Translations under genes and position numbers: made by a program
Part shown: one piece after another, positions 8,426-16,973 of the stretch
How the letters are laid out: each line of letters starts with the position of its first letter
How positions within the stretch are numbered: position 1 is the stretch's first letter
Source of the DNA: Variovorax sp. CF079
GTDB lineage: Bacteria; Pseudomonadota; Gammaproteobacteria; Burkholderiales; Burkholderiaceae_C
Length of the DNA stretch: 64,000 bases
Assembly: GCF_900101545.1 (NCBI RefSeq)
Contig: NZ_FMZU01000015.1
Span: forward strand, 124,001 to 188,000
Direction of reading: 5' to 3'
Notes under the pieces: generated by a model
The model's input: only the letters and a program-made list of their open reading frames with translations
Told to the model about the DNA's origin: nothing
Database searches by the model: none

Positions 8426-9331
8426 TCAGGCTTTGCGCGCAGCGGAGCGTCGTATCGCCTCGTTGATTTCGGCAATCGAGCGTTCGATCGCGTCCTCGTC
8501 GAGGTCGTCGAGTTCGCTGTCGGAGGGCATGCCGGCCTGGATGGTCGAGGCGAACACGCCGTCGCTGATGCTGTCGGTCGACACGCCGCGTGCCTGGCCC
8601 GTCGCCTCGGGCATCTCCCACTCGAGCGCGATCAGCGTCACGTTGTCGCTGTGGGTGCCGCCGTTGCGCAGTGCCATCTCGGCCAGGTCGGGCGCCGCAT
8701 CGGAGACGGGCTTGCCGGAGGAGAGCGTGTGCACGATCAGGGCTTCGTCCAGCACGCCCCAGAGGCCGTCGGAGCACAGCATGATGCGGTCGCCGCGCTG
8801 GAGCTGCAGCGGCGCCGAGATGTCGAACAGCGGCGTGGTCGGGGAACCCAGACAGGTCAGCAGCAGGTTGCGGTTGACGATCTCGGCCCCGGCGTTGGCG
8901 CGCGGCCGCTCGGCGTGGGAGTGGTCGCGCGTGCGGGTCAGCAGCTCGCCGTCGCGCACCACGTAGAGCCGCGAGTCGCCGCAATGGATCCAGGTGGCGG
9001 TGGTCCCCTGCAAAACGGCGGCAACCACCGTCGTGCGCGGGGTGTCGAGCATGCCCTTGTTGCCTGCGTAGCGCATGATCTGCTGGTGCGCGGCCATCAC
9101 CGACGCAGTCAGGAATGCCTTGACGTCCTTGACGATCGGTCGCGCCTCGCGCTGGTACAGCGCCGCGATGGTCTGCAGCGCCAGCTGGGCCGCCACCTCG
9201 CCTTCGGGATGCCCGCCCATGCCGTCCGCCAGCACGAAGAGGCCCGATTCGCGCGTGTAGCAGTAGCCCATGCGGTCTTCGTTCTTGAGACGGCCACCCT
9301 TGCGGCTGACCTGGAAGACGGAGAATTTCAT
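8426..9331 (-). CDS. PP2C-type serine/threonine phosphatase
   Basis: The 301-residue protein begins MKFSVFQVSRKGGRLKNEDR. It carries metal-binding PP2C motifs: NEDR near residue 18, LADGMGGHPEGE near 36, THCGDSRLYV-type GDSRLYV near 112, and MLCSDGLWGVLDE later, with SDNVT near the end. It should remove phosphate from Ser/Thr residues using two Mn or Mg ions. Its ATG overlaps the stop of the upstream kinase gene by 4 bases, so the two are almost certainly an opposing pair. A longer frame to 9523 would invade the kinase gene and is rejected. Confidence 0.92.
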   Translation of the reverse strand: MKFSVFQVSRKGGRLKNEDRMGYCYTRESGLFVLADGMGGHPEGEVAAQLALQTIAALYQREARPIVKDVKAFLTASVMAAHQQIMRYAGNKGMLDTPRTTVVAAVLQGTTATWIHCGDSRLYVVRDGELLTRTRDHSHAERPRANAGAEIVNRNLLLTCLGSPTTPLFDISAPLQLQRGDRIMLCSDGLWGVLDEALIVHTLSSGKPVSDAAPDLAEMALRNGGTHSDNVTLIALEWEMPEATGQARGVSTDSISDGVFASTIQAGMPSDSELDDLDEDAIERSIAEINEAIRRSAARKA

Positions 9332-10335
9332 GCCGGACGTGTCGTCGGCGCTGCCGCCTTCGGCAACCCCTTCTTTTCGAAGGACCGCATGTTGTCGATC
9401 GACAGCCGGACCTTCTCGCTCACCGTGAGCTTGGTGTAGCGGCGCTCGCCTTCGCGGCTCAGCTCCTTCTGCAGCGCGAAGACCGACTGCGGACGCGAGA
9501 GCGGGTCGAGCGACATGCACCACTCGACCACTTCGATCAGGTTGTCGGAGTAGATGCCGCGCAGGCGCGAGAGCGACAGGCCGAGCCGGTCTTTCTCGAT
9601 GCGCTGCGGGGCGTCGTTCGGGGGATAGCCCTGCATGCAGGCATAGATGCAGGCGCCGATGGCGTAGATGTCGGTCCAGGGGCCCATCGACGAATCACGG
9701 CGGTACATCTCTGGCGCCGCGAAGCCGGGCGTGTACATCGGGCGGATGAAGTTGCCTTCCTTGGAGAGCACTTCGCGCGCGGCGCCGAAATCGATCATCA
9801 CCGCGCGATCGTCGTCGGTCACGAAGATGTTGGCCGGCTTGATGTCCAGGTGAAGCATCTTGTGCTGGTGCACGATGCGCAGGCCGCGCAGGATCTCGTC
9901 GAACAGCGAACGGATGGTGGACTCACGGAAGACCTTCTGTTTCTTGAGGTCCCGCGCGGTCACGATGAAATCCTGCAGGGTGGCGCCCTCCAGGTAGTTC
10001 ATGACCATGTAGACGGTTTCGTTCTCGCGGAAGAAGTTGAGCACGCTGACCACCGAGGCATGCGAGATCTGCGCGAGCGAACGCCCTTCCTCGAAAAAGC
10101 TCTTCAGCCCCAACCGGTAGAGCGACAGCTTTTCGGGCGGCACCTGGGGAGCAAGCTCGCCGGTGCCCCGGGTTGCCAGGGAGGAAGGAAGGTATTCCTT
10201 GATGGCCACCTGCTGGCCACTTTGGTCGACAGAGAGGTAGACGACGCCGAAACCACCGGCAGAAAGCCGACGCACGACGCGATAACCGCCGATGACCGTG
10301 TCAGGCAACAGGGGCGAAGGTTTGACCTTTGACAT
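9328..10335 (-). CDS. Serine/threonine protein kinase (Hanks type)
   Basis: The 335-residue protein is almost only kinase domain. Seen in order: glycine loop SAGGFGVVYL (about 23-32), VAIKEYLP with the ATP-binding Lys, catalytic loop HLDIKPANIF, metal-binding IDFGAARE, and APEMY of the activation segment. There is no clear transmembrane segment or sensor domain, so it is probably cytosolic and needs a separate input. The start ATG at 10335 follows a divergent intergenic region shared with yicC. It leads a leftward operon: kinase, phosphatase, rph, rdgB, hemW, tetR. Confidence 0.92.
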   Translation of the reverse strand: MSKVKPSPLLPDTVIGGYRVVRRLSAGGFGVVYLSVDQSGQQVAIKEYLPSSLATRGTGELAPQVPPEKLSLYRLGLKSFFEEGRSLAQISHASVVSVLNFFRENETVYMVMNYLEGATLQDFIVTARDLKKQKVFRESTIRSLFDEILRGLRIVHQHKMLHLDIKPANIFVTDDDRAVMIDFGAAREVLSKEGNFIRPMYTPGFAAPEMYRRDSSMGPWTDIYAIGACIYACMQGYPPNDAPQRIEKDRLGLSLSRLRGIYSDNLIEVVEWCMSLDPLSRPQSVFALQKELSREGERRYTKLTVSEKVRLSIDNMRSFEKKGLPKAAAPTTRPA

Positions 10336-10426
10336 AATCCGGGAGTTTCGCCCGAAGGCGATGGTGCGGCAAGCGAACGCCGTGCCGTCGTCTCGGTGCG
10401 TACACACAATTTCACAGCGAGGCGCA

Positions 10427-11344
10427 ATGCCAGTTTACAGCATGACCGGCTATGCCAGCGGCCAGAACGGCCCCGCGGGCAGCCACGCCGACACCGAGCC
10501 GCGGCCCCATGGCGCGGGCCGGCTCGGGGTCGAGATTCGCTCGGTCAACAGCCGTTTTCTCGACCTCACTTTCAAATTGCCCGAGGAGTTGCGCCAGCAC
10601 GAGCCGGCCTTGCGCGAATTGCTGACGGGGCAGCTCAAGCGCGGCAAGGTCGAGCTGCGCGCCTCGATCGAAGGCGGCGGTACCGCGGGCATCGGCGAAC
10701 CCTCGCCCAAGTTGCTGCAGCGGCTCAACGGCGTACAGGACAACATCAAGTCCTGGCTGCCGGCTGCCCGGGAACTCAGCGTGGCGGACGTACTGCGCCT
10801 GGCGGCCGGCGACACACAGGCGAAGGGTGACTTGGGGCCTGAGCTGTCCGAGGTGGCGGAGAAGACGCTCAAGGCGCTTGTTTCGGCGCGCGAGCGCGAA
10901 GGCGCCCGGCTTGCGCGGATGCTGCAGGATCACCTTGCCCAGCTGCGCAAGCTGGTCGAGCAGGCGCTGCCGCTGGTGCCCCAGCTCGTCGAGCAGCAGC
11001 GCACCCGCTTTCTCGAGCGCTGGCAGGAGGCCATGGGCCTCGCCGCCGGCGGCACGCCACCGGAAGCGGCGCAGGATCGCGCCATGACCGAAGCCACGGC
11101 CTTTGCGATCCGCATCGATGTCGCCGAGGAGCTGACGCGCCTTAACTCGCACCTCGAAGAGATCGAGCGGCTGGTCAAGAAGGGCGGCGAGATCGGCAAA
11201 CGCCTCGATTTCCTGATCCAGGAACTGCATCGCGAGGCCAACACCCTGGGCTCCAAATCGGCGACGCTCGAACTCACCCGGATCGGCGTCGACATGAAGG
11301 TGCTGATCGAGCAGATGCGCGAGCAGGTCCAGAACATCGAATAA
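10427..11344 (+). CDS. yicC: YicC/YloC family endoribonuclease
   Basis: The start at MPVYSMTGYASG matches the conserved N-terminus of the family, so ATG 10427 is preferred over the earlier in-frame codons back to 10292. The 305-residue protein ends with the typical DUF1732 block: EELTRLNSHLEEIERLVK, IGKRLDFLIQELHREANTLG and SKSATLELTR. YicC proteins are reported to be RNA endonucleases that affect sRNA turnover. The gene lies 15 bases before gmk, the order conserved in many Proteobacteria. A small local expansion (about residues 12-28, AGSHADTEPRPHGAGR) is unusual. Confidence 0.92.
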   Translation: MPVYSMTGYASGQNGPAGSHADTEPRPHGAGRLGVEIRSVNSRFLDLTFKLPEELRQHEPALRELLTGQLKRGKVELRASIEGGGTAGIGEPSPKLLQRLNGVQDNIKSWLPAARELSVADVLRLAAGDTQAKGDLGPELSEVAEKTLKALVSAREREGARLARMLQDHLAQLRKLVEQALPLVPQLVEQQRTRFLERWQEAMGLAAGGTPPEAAQDRAMTEATAFAIRIDVAEELTRLNSHLEEIERLVKKGGEIGKRLDFLIQELHREANTLGSKSATLELTRIGVDMKVLIEQMREQVQNIE

Positions 11345-11359
11345 GTAGAGAACGAGCGA

Positions 11360-11980
11360 ATGGATTACCCCGGCAACATTTTCGTGGTCGCAGCGCCGAG
11401 CGGCGCCGGCAAATCAAGCCTGGTCAAGGCCCTGATGGAGCTCGATTCCGCCGTGCAGCCATCGGTGTCGCACACCACCCGCCCCCCGCGCGGCCAGGAA
11501 AAGCATGGTCGCGAGTACTTTTTCGCTTCGCACTCGGAGTTCGACGCGATGGTCGCCTCCGATGCCTTCGTCGAATGGGCGCACGTTCACGGCCAGCGCT
11601 ACGGCACCTCGAAGAAGGCAATCGAAGAGCGGATCGCCCAAGGCGCGGACGTCATCCTCGAAATCGACTTCCAGGGCGCGCTCCAGATCCGAAAGACCTT
11701 TGCCAACGCGGTGACGATCTTCATCCTGCCGCCGAGTTGGGAGGAACTGCGGTCCCGGCTCGAACGGCGCGGGGAGGACAGCGCCGCGGTCATCGAGCTG
11801 AGGCTGCAGAACGCCGCCGAGGAGATGGCACGCGCAAACGAATTCGACTTCGTTATAATCAACGAGTTATTTGAGCGCGCACTTTTTGACCTCAAGGCGA
11901 TTGTCCACGCTCAGCGGCTCCGGTATTCCGCACAGCGCCGCGCGCGAGCCGACACTTTTGCCGCGCTGAACATTCCCTGA
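11360..11980 (+). CDS. gmk: Guanylate kinase
   Basis: The 206-residue enzyme carries the P-loop APSGAGKSSLVKAL (about 10-23), the GMP-binding SHTTRPPRGQEKHGREYFF and VILEIDFQGALQIRK. It phosphorylates GMP to GDP with ATP. It sits between yicC and rpoZ, upstream of the ppGpp synthase gene, so nucleotide supply and stringent response genes share one transcription unit. Confidence 0.97.
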   Translation: MDYPGNIFVVAAPSGAGKSSLVKALMELDSAVQPSVSHTTRPPRGQEKHGREYFFASHSEFDAMVASDAFVEWAHVHGQRYGTSKKAIEERIAQGADVILEIDFQGALQIRKTFANAVTIFILPPSWEELRSRLERRGEDSAAVIELRLQNAAEEMARANEFDFVIINELFERALFDLKAIVHAQRLRYSAQRRARADTFAALNIP

Positions 11981-12010
11981 TCCCGATCACCTGTACGTCG
12001 AAAGATCCTC

Positions 12011-12214
12011 ATGGCCCGCATCACCGTCGAAGACTGCCTGCAACACATTCCGAACCGCTTCCAGCTGGTGCTGGCAGCCACCTACCGTGCGCGCATGCTG
12101 AGCCAGGGCCACGCGCCGAAGATCGAAAGCAAGAACAAGCCCGGTGTCACTGCCCTGCGCGAGATCGCAGAGGGCAAGATCGGGATCGAGATGCTCAAGA
12201 AAGTGCCCGGCTGA
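12011..12214 (+). CDS. rpoZ: RNA polymerase omega subunit
   Basis: A 67-residue protein starting MARITVEDCLQHIPNRFQLVLAAT, the signature of bacterial omega, with NKPGVTALREIAEGKIG in the second half. Omega aids assembly of the beta-prime subunit and forms part of a ppGpp binding site on RNA polymerase in E. coli. The short length is usual for betaproteobacteria. A factor-independent terminator follows, yet spoT begins 92 bases later, so part of the transcription may read through. Confidence 0.96.
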   Translation: MARITVEDCLQHIPNRFQLVLAATYRARMLSQGHAPKIESKNKPGVTALREIAEGKIGIEMLKKVPG

Positions 12215-12237
12215 GTTGACGCACGCTTGCAACAAAG

Positions 12238-12263
12238 AGCACCGCCTTGCGGTGCTTTTTTTA
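12238..12263 (+). terminator. Rho-independent terminator after rpoZ
   Basis: An 8-bp stem AGCACCGC/GCGGTGCT with a 3-nt loop is followed by a run of eight T (12256-12263). It separates rpoZ from spoT, 44 bases before the spoT start. Confidence 0.85.
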
Positions 12264-12306
12264 TGCCTGGACGCGTCGAATCGACTGCCACGCTAAAGTG
12301 GAAGCC

Positions 12307-14562
12307 ATGAGCGTGGTTGTCAAGTCCCAGTCCGATGCCCCCCGAGGCACGCCACGGCCGAGTCCGGCGGCGTTGAACGCGGCTGCCGCCAGCTTCGCTG
12401 CGCTGACCGACCGGCTCGACTACCTGAGCGTCGAAGACGTCGAACAGGTGCGCCGCGCCTACCGCTTCGCCGATGAGGCGCACTTGGGACAGCTGCGCAA
12501 CAGCGGCGAACCCTACATCACGCATCCTATCGCGGTGGCGGCGCAATGCGCCGAATGGAAGCTCGATGCGCAGGCCCTGATGGCCGCCCTGCTGCACGAT
12601 GCCATCGAGGATTGCGGCGTGACCAAGTCGGAGCTGATCGAGCGCTTCGGTGCACCGGTCGCAGAGCTCGTCGACGGCCTCACCAAGCTGGACAAGCTCC
12701 GCTTCAACACGCGCGAGGAGAACCAGGCCGAGTCCTTCCGCAAGATGCTGCTCGCCATGGCGCGCGATGTGCGGGTGATTCTCGTCAAGCTGGCGGACCG
12801 GACGCACAACATGCGCACGCTCGACGATGCGCCGCGCGAGAAATGGGCCCGGATCTCGCGTGAGACGATCGAAATCTACGCGCCCATCGCGCACCGGCTC
12901 GGGCTCAACCAGACCTACAGGGAACTGCAGGACCTGTCGTTCCGCCATCTCAGGCCCTGGCGCTATGCGATCCTCGCAAAAGCGGTCACCAAGGCCCGCG
13001 GCCGACGCCGCGACCTGATTCAGAAGGTGCAGCAGGAACTCGAAACTGCCTTCGCGGCAGCTGGCATGAGCGTGCGGATGGCCGGCCGCGAGAAGACGCT
13101 CTATTCCATCTACCGCAAGATGGAAGAAAAGCATTTGAGCTTTGCCCAGGTGACCGACATCTACGGCTTCCGCCTGATCGTGCCGACGGTGATCGCTTGC
13201 TACACCGGGCTCGGCATCCTGCACCAGATGTACAAGCCCCTGCCCGGCAAGTTCAAGGACCACATCGCGATCGCCAAGCTCAACGGCTACCAGTCGCTGC
13301 ACACCACGCTGGTCGGCCCGGCCGGCGTCAACGTCGAATTCCAGCTGCGCACCGAGGCCATGCACGTGGTGGCCGAGTCCGGCGTGGCAGCTCACTGGCT
13401 CTACAAGGCGGCCGAGCCCAGCGCGGCGACCAGCGATCGTCTGGGCGCCAAGTGGCTCCAGTCGCTGCTCGACATCCAGGATGAAACGCGCGATGCGGCC
13501 GAATTCTGGGATCACGTCAAGGTCGACCTGTTTCCCGACGCGGTCTACGTGTTCACGCCCAAGAGCCAGATCCTGGCGCTGCCCCGCGGCGCGACGGTTG
13601 TCGATTTCGCCTATGCGATCCACAGCAACATCGGCGACCACACTTCAGCCGCGCGCATCAACGGCGACCAGGTTCCGCTGCGCACCGAGCTAAAGAATGG
13701 CGACGTGGTCGAGGTGATCACGGCGCCCGTGTCGACGCCAAATCCCGCGTGGCTCGGCTTCGTGCGAACCGGACGGGCCCGCTCCAAGATCCGCCACTAC
13801 CTCAAGACTCTGGCGCATGCCGAATCCGAAGGCCTGGGCGAAAAACTCCTCGCCCAGGCGTTGCGCGCCGAGGGCCTCGGCAACCTGCCCGACGATGACG
13901 AGGAGCACCAGCAGATCTGGGAAAAGCTGCTGCGATTCACCGGCAACCGCACGCGTTCGGAGTTGCTGACCGACATCGGTCTCGGCAAGCGCATCGCCAG
14001 CATCGTTGCGAAGCGGCTCATGGCGCTCCTGGCAGAACGCGGCGAGAAGCCCGATGCGCTGATGCTGAGCCGCGAGCGCTTCACCGCGCACGAAGCCGTC
14101 TCGCAAGGGGCTGTCACGCTGGACGGCAGCGAGAACTCCTCGGTCCGCTTCGCGCTCTGCTGCCGCCCCATTCCGGACGACCCGATCATGGGCTACCTCG
14201 GCCATGGCGAAGGCTTGGTCGTGCACACCGAAGCGTGCGGGGTTGGCCAACGTTTGCGCCACAAGGACAGCGAACGTTTCTTTGCCGTGGAATGGGCCGA
14301 CGACCCGGTCCGGACCTTCGAGACAGGCGTCGTCATCACGGTGCGCAACGACAAAGGTGTGCTCGCACGCGTCGCCGCAACGCTGGCGGACGCGGAGGCC
14401 GACATCACCCACGTGGAGATGGCCGACGAAACTCCGCAGGACTCCACCGATCTGCGTTTCGTGATCGCAGTGCGCGACCGCACGCATCTCGAGGCCGTGC
14501 TGCGGGCCGCGCGGCGTACGCCATCCGTGCTCGCGGCCGCACGGACAGTGCCGACCCCTTAA
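12307..14562 (+). CDS. spoT: Bifunctional (p)ppGpp synthetase/hydrolase, RelA/SpoT family
   Basis: The 751-residue protein has the full long-RSH layout. The HD hydrolase domain (about 55-200) keeps LLHDAIEDCGVT, so hydrolysis should be active. The synthetase domain (about 245-400) holds DIYGFRLIVPT and KLNGYQSLHTTLVGP. A TGS domain (VYVFTPKSQILALPRGAT) and a C-terminal ACT-type domain with RVAATLADAEADITHVEM follow. It makes and degrades ppGpp in response to starvation. The start at ATG 12307 is chosen because the frame extends upstream through the rpoZ terminator. It overlaps the convergent greB by 4 bases. Confidence 0.95.
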   Translation: MSVVVKSQSDAPRGTPRPSPAALNAAAASFAALTDRLDYLSVEDVEQVRRAYRFADEAHLGQLRNSGEPYITHPIAVAAQCAEWKLDAQALMAALLHDAIEDCGVTKSELIERFGAPVAELVDGLTKLDKLRFNTREENQAESFRKMLLAMARDVRVILVKLADRTHNMRTLDDAPREKWARISRETIEIYAPIAHRLGLNQTYRELQDLSFRHLRPWRYAILAKAVTKARGRRRDLIQKVQQELETAFAAAGMSVRMAGREKTLYSIYRKMEEKHLSFAQVTDIYGFRLIVPTVIACYTGLGILHQMYKPLPGKFKDHIAIAKLNGYQSLHTTLVGPAGVNVEFQLRTEAMHVVAESGVAAHWLYKAAEPSAATSDRLGAKWLQSLLDIQDETRDAAEFWDHVKVDLFPDAVYVFTPKSQILALPRGATVVDFAYAIHSNIGDHTSAARINGDQVPLRTELKNGDVVEVITAPVSTPNPAWLGFVRTGRARSKIRHYLKTLAHAESEGLGEKLLAQALRAEGLGNLPDDDEEHQQIWEKLLRFTGNRTRSELLTDIGLGKRIASIVAKRLMALLAERGEKPDALMLSRERFTAHEAVSQGAVTLDGSENSSVRFALCCRPIPDDPIMGYLGHGEGLVVHTEACGVGQRLRHKDSERFFAVEWADDPVRTFETGVVITVRNDKGVLARVAATLADAEADITHVEMADETPQDSTDLRFVIAVRDRTHLEAVLRAARRTPSVLAAARTVPTP

Positions 14563-15128
14563 GCTGCAGCGGGCGGCGGATAGCTCACCGCCAGTATCTC
14601 GATCTCGTGCACGCCGCCCGGTGTCGCAAGCTTGACCACATCCCCCTCCCGCGACTTCAGCAGTGCCCTGGCAATCGGAGAAATCCAGCTGACCTGCGCT
14701 TGCGCGCTTTCGGCTTCATCGATGCCCATGATGGTCACGACGCGCTCCTCGCCGGTCTCGTCGGCGTAGCGCACGGTGGCGCCGAAGAAGACCTGGTCGC
14801 GGCCATGATGGACCGAAGGGTCCGTCACCTCCGCCACCTCGAGCCGCTTGGTGAGAAAGCGGATCCGCCGGTCGATCTCGCGCAGCCGCTTCTTTCCGTA
14901 GAGGTAGTCGCCGTTCTCCGAGCGATCGCCGTTCTTGGCCGCCCAGTGCACGGCCTCCACGACCTTGGGCCGCTCGACATCCATCAGTTCGAGCAGCTCG
15001 GCACGCAGGCGCGCGTAGCCCTGCGGGGTGATGTAGTTCTTGCTCCCGGCGGGGAGAGGCGGCGCGGCGCCGGCCGTACCGTCGTCATCATCGCCTGCAT
15101 CGTTTTCTTTGGTGAATGCCTTGCTCAT
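14559..15128 (-). CDS. greB: Transcription elongation factor GreB
   Basis: The 189-residue protein has the Gre layout: an N-terminal coiled coil with the acidic tip NGDRSENGDYLYGKKRLREI, and a C-terminal FKBP-like domain ending in ISPIARALLKSREGDVV. The GDYLYGK form suits GreB rather than GreA. It rescues backtracked RNA polymerase by stimulating transcript cleavage. The first 35 residues are an Asp/Ala/Pro-rich tail not found in E. coli GreB. The start is ATG 15128; the frame to 15233 runs into the tRNA-Arg gene and is not real. Confidence 0.93.
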   Translation of the reverse strand: MSKAFTKENDAGDDDDGTAGAAPPLPAGSKNYITPQGYARLRAELLELMDVERPKVVEAVHWAAKNGDRSENGDYLYGKKRLREIDRRIRFLTKRLEVAEVTDPSVHHGRDQVFFGATVRYADETGEERVVTIMGIDEAESAQAQVSWISPIARALLKSREGDVVKLATPGGVHEIEILAVSYPPPAAA

Positions 15129-15145
15129 CGCAGAAAGCTCCAATG

Positions 15146-15174
15146 AAAAAAGCCCGCAACTTTCGTTGCGGGCT
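15146..15174 (-). terminator. Terminator after tRNA-Arg
   Basis: Read on the minus strand, AGCCCGCAAC, a GAAA loop and GTTGCGGGCT are followed by a run of T. It lies between tRNA-Arg and greB, so the tRNA transcript probably ends here and greB needs its own promoter close by. Confidence 0.85.
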
Positions 15175-15184
15175 TTCCTGATGA

Positions 15185-15261
15185 TGGTGCGGCTGGCAGG
15201 AATTGAACCCACGACCCCTTGGTTCGTAGCCAAGTACTCTATCCAACTGAGCTACAGCCGC
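15185..15261 (-). tRNA. tRNA-Arg (ACG anticodon)
   Basis: The acceptor stem GCGGCTG pairs with CAGCCGC, and CCA is encoded (15185-15187). The anticodon stem CTTGG/CCAAG holds loop CTACGAA, giving ACG, read as ICG after deamination. The T-loop GTTCAATTC is intact. Confidence 0.96.
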
Positions 15262-15321
15262 ACAGCTTGCGATTATAGCATCCTCGCAACACCCCATCGC
15301 TGGGCAGCGAAAGAAAGAGAG

Positions 15322-15368
15322 CGGTAGATCGTGTTGGACTTGAGCCGTCGATCAACCGCCTGTGAGTC
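15322..15368 (-). other. Decayed copy of the 3' half of the CAT-anticodon tRNA
   Basis: From 15323 to 15368 the sequence aligns without gaps to 15831-15876, the 3' half of the intact tRNA gene, with 35 of 46 positions identical by hand count; similarity stops at the anticodon loop. The T stem no longer pairs and no 5' half is present, so it is not a working tRNA. The copy has the same orientation as the intact gene, 508 bases away, as expected for the far end of an element once inserted into the tRNA 3' end. Confidence 0.6.
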
Positions 15369-15514
15369 TACGTCGAGTCAGTTGTGCATCAAAGTCTTGG
15401 CAGAAATGTGAACTAAATCATGACATTCCAATCACATGGGCACTGCACCTACAGCGCCACTTGGCCGACTGGCGCTAAAAACGGCTTCCATTGGTTTATT
15501 GGATGGAGGTCCCG

Positions 15515-15793
15515 ATGTTCAGCTTTTTCCAGCCCAATCGAAACGGCCACCTCAGGCGAGTCATGGCGCTTCTCGAAGAAGCCCATCTCGCGCGTATCGA
15601 GCATCAGGCTGCTGCCGAACATCACGGGGCCTTGGCCCGGATGTATTCCGAACGCGCCAAAAGACTGGAGCGCGAGCTCTACGGCTCGGCACAAATGCCG
15701 CTCGGGGACGCATCCACCAAGGGCCAGGACGAGAAAGCGGTCCTCTATGCCCTGGATCCAGGTCGCCGGATCGAGACACAGGCAAAGGCCTGA
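15515..15793 (+). CDS. Small hypothetical protein between tRNA and tRNA relic
   Basis: An ATG at 15515 preceded by a good GGAGGT ribosome binding site (15505-15510) opens a 92-residue frame. The product starts MFSFFQPNRNGHLRR, then has a long charged helix (about 15-60) with many Ala, His, Arg and Glu, likely a coiled coil, and a polar tail. I do not recognise the family. It is encoded opposite to both flanking tRNAs and lies inside the 508-base interval defined by the tRNA copy. The strong ribosome binding site argues that it is real. Confidence 0.55.
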   Translation: MFSFFQPNRNGHLRRVMALLEEAHLARIEHQAAAEHHGALARMYSERAKRLERELYGSAQMPLGDASTKGQDEKAVLYALDPGRRIETQAKA

Positions 15794-15829
15794 GGAGTTG
15801 GCCCCGCGACTGAGGGCGACAAGGCGTGG

Positions 15830-15906
<77 letters not shown>

Positions 15907-15940
15907 GCACATCAGGGATTCTAGTGGGCGCCGGGCGCCG

Positions 15941-16945
15941 CTATTTGCGGTGGCTCAGCGCATTGGTGACCAGCCGCGACGTGATGTCGACGATCTGGAT
16001 CATGCGCTCATAGGGCATGCGCGTCGGACCGATGACGCCAAGCGTACCCACCACCTCGCCGTCGACCTCGTAGTTCGCGCTCACGATCGACAGGTCGTCG
16101 AAGGGCACCACCTGGCTTTCCCCGCCGATGAAGATGCGCACGCCGTCCGCCTTGCTCGACACGTCGAGCAGGCGCATCAGTTGGGCCTTCTGCTCGAACA
16201 GCTCGAACGCACGACGCAGGTGGCTCATGTCGCTGGAGAAATCGGTGACGGCCAGCAGATTCCGCTCGCCCGCGATCACGACTTCGTCCTGGGCTTCCGT
16301 CAGCACCTCGGAACTCACCTGGACAGCGGCCTGCATCAGCGCAGCGATCTCGCCGCGCAATTGCTCCATCTCGGACTGAAGCCGATCGCGCACCTGCTCG
16401 ATCGACAGACCCGCAAAGTGCGTGTTGATGTAGTTCGATGCCTCGACCAGTTGCGACTGCGAATAGTCGACCTCGGGGAAGATCACCCGGTTCTGCACAT
16501 CGCCGTCGGGCGACACGATGATCACGAGCAGGCGGCGGTCGGAAAGGCGAAGGAATTCGATCTGACGAAAAACGGATGCGCGGCGCGGCGCCATCACCAC
16601 GCCGACGAACTGCGACAGGTTCGACAGCAGGTTCGCCGCGTTCGCGATCACCTTCTGCGGCTGGTCGGGCGCGAGGCTCGGCGGCGTGAACTGCTCGCGC
16701 TGGGCAGTCAGCATGGTGTCGACGAAAAGCCGATAGCCGCGCGCAGTCGGAATGCGGCCTGCTGAGGTGTGCGGACTGGCGATCAGCCCGAGCCCTTCGA
16801 GGTCGGACATCACGTTGCGGATGGTCGCAGGCGAAAGCTCCAGCCCCGAAGCCCGGGAAAGCGTGCGCGAGCCCACCGGCTGGCCCTCGGCGATATAGCG
16901 CTCGACCAGCGTCTTGAGAAGCAACTTGGCGCGATCGTCCAGCAT
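15941..16945 (-). CDS. hrcA: Heat-inducible transcriptional repressor HrcA
   Basis: The 334-residue protein begins with a winged HTH: GQPVGSRTLSRASGLELSPA, then TIRNVMSDLEGLGLI (about 20-55), then the GAF-like HrcA core with TSAGRIPTARGYRLFVD. HrcA dimers bind the CIRCE operator and need GroEL to fold, so heat stress releases repression. A perfect CIRCE site lies upstream of rpoH at 54731-54757, 38 kb away. No CIRCE is seen at hrcA itself. The gene is divergent from nadK with only 28 bases between the starts, so promoters must overlap coding sequence. Confidence 0.95.
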   Translation of the reverse strand: MLDDRAKLLLKTLVERYIAEGQPVGSRTLSRASGLELSPATIRNVMSDLEGLGLIASPHTSAGRIPTARGYRLFVDTMLTAQREQFTPPSLAPDQPQKVIANAANLLSNLSQFVGVVMAPRRASVFRQIEFLRLSDRRLLVIIVSPDGDVQNRVIFPEVDYSQSQLVEASNYINTHFAGLSIEQVRDRLQSEMEQLRGEIAALMQAAVQVSSEVLTEAQDEVVIAGERNLLAVTDFSSDMSHLRRAFELFEQKAQLMRLLDVSSKADGVRIFIGGESQVVPFDDLSIVSANYEVDGEVVGTLGVIGPTRMPYERMIQIVDITSRLVTNALSHRK

Positions 16946-16973
16946 CGACTGATTTTAATGTTGTAATTTGTAC

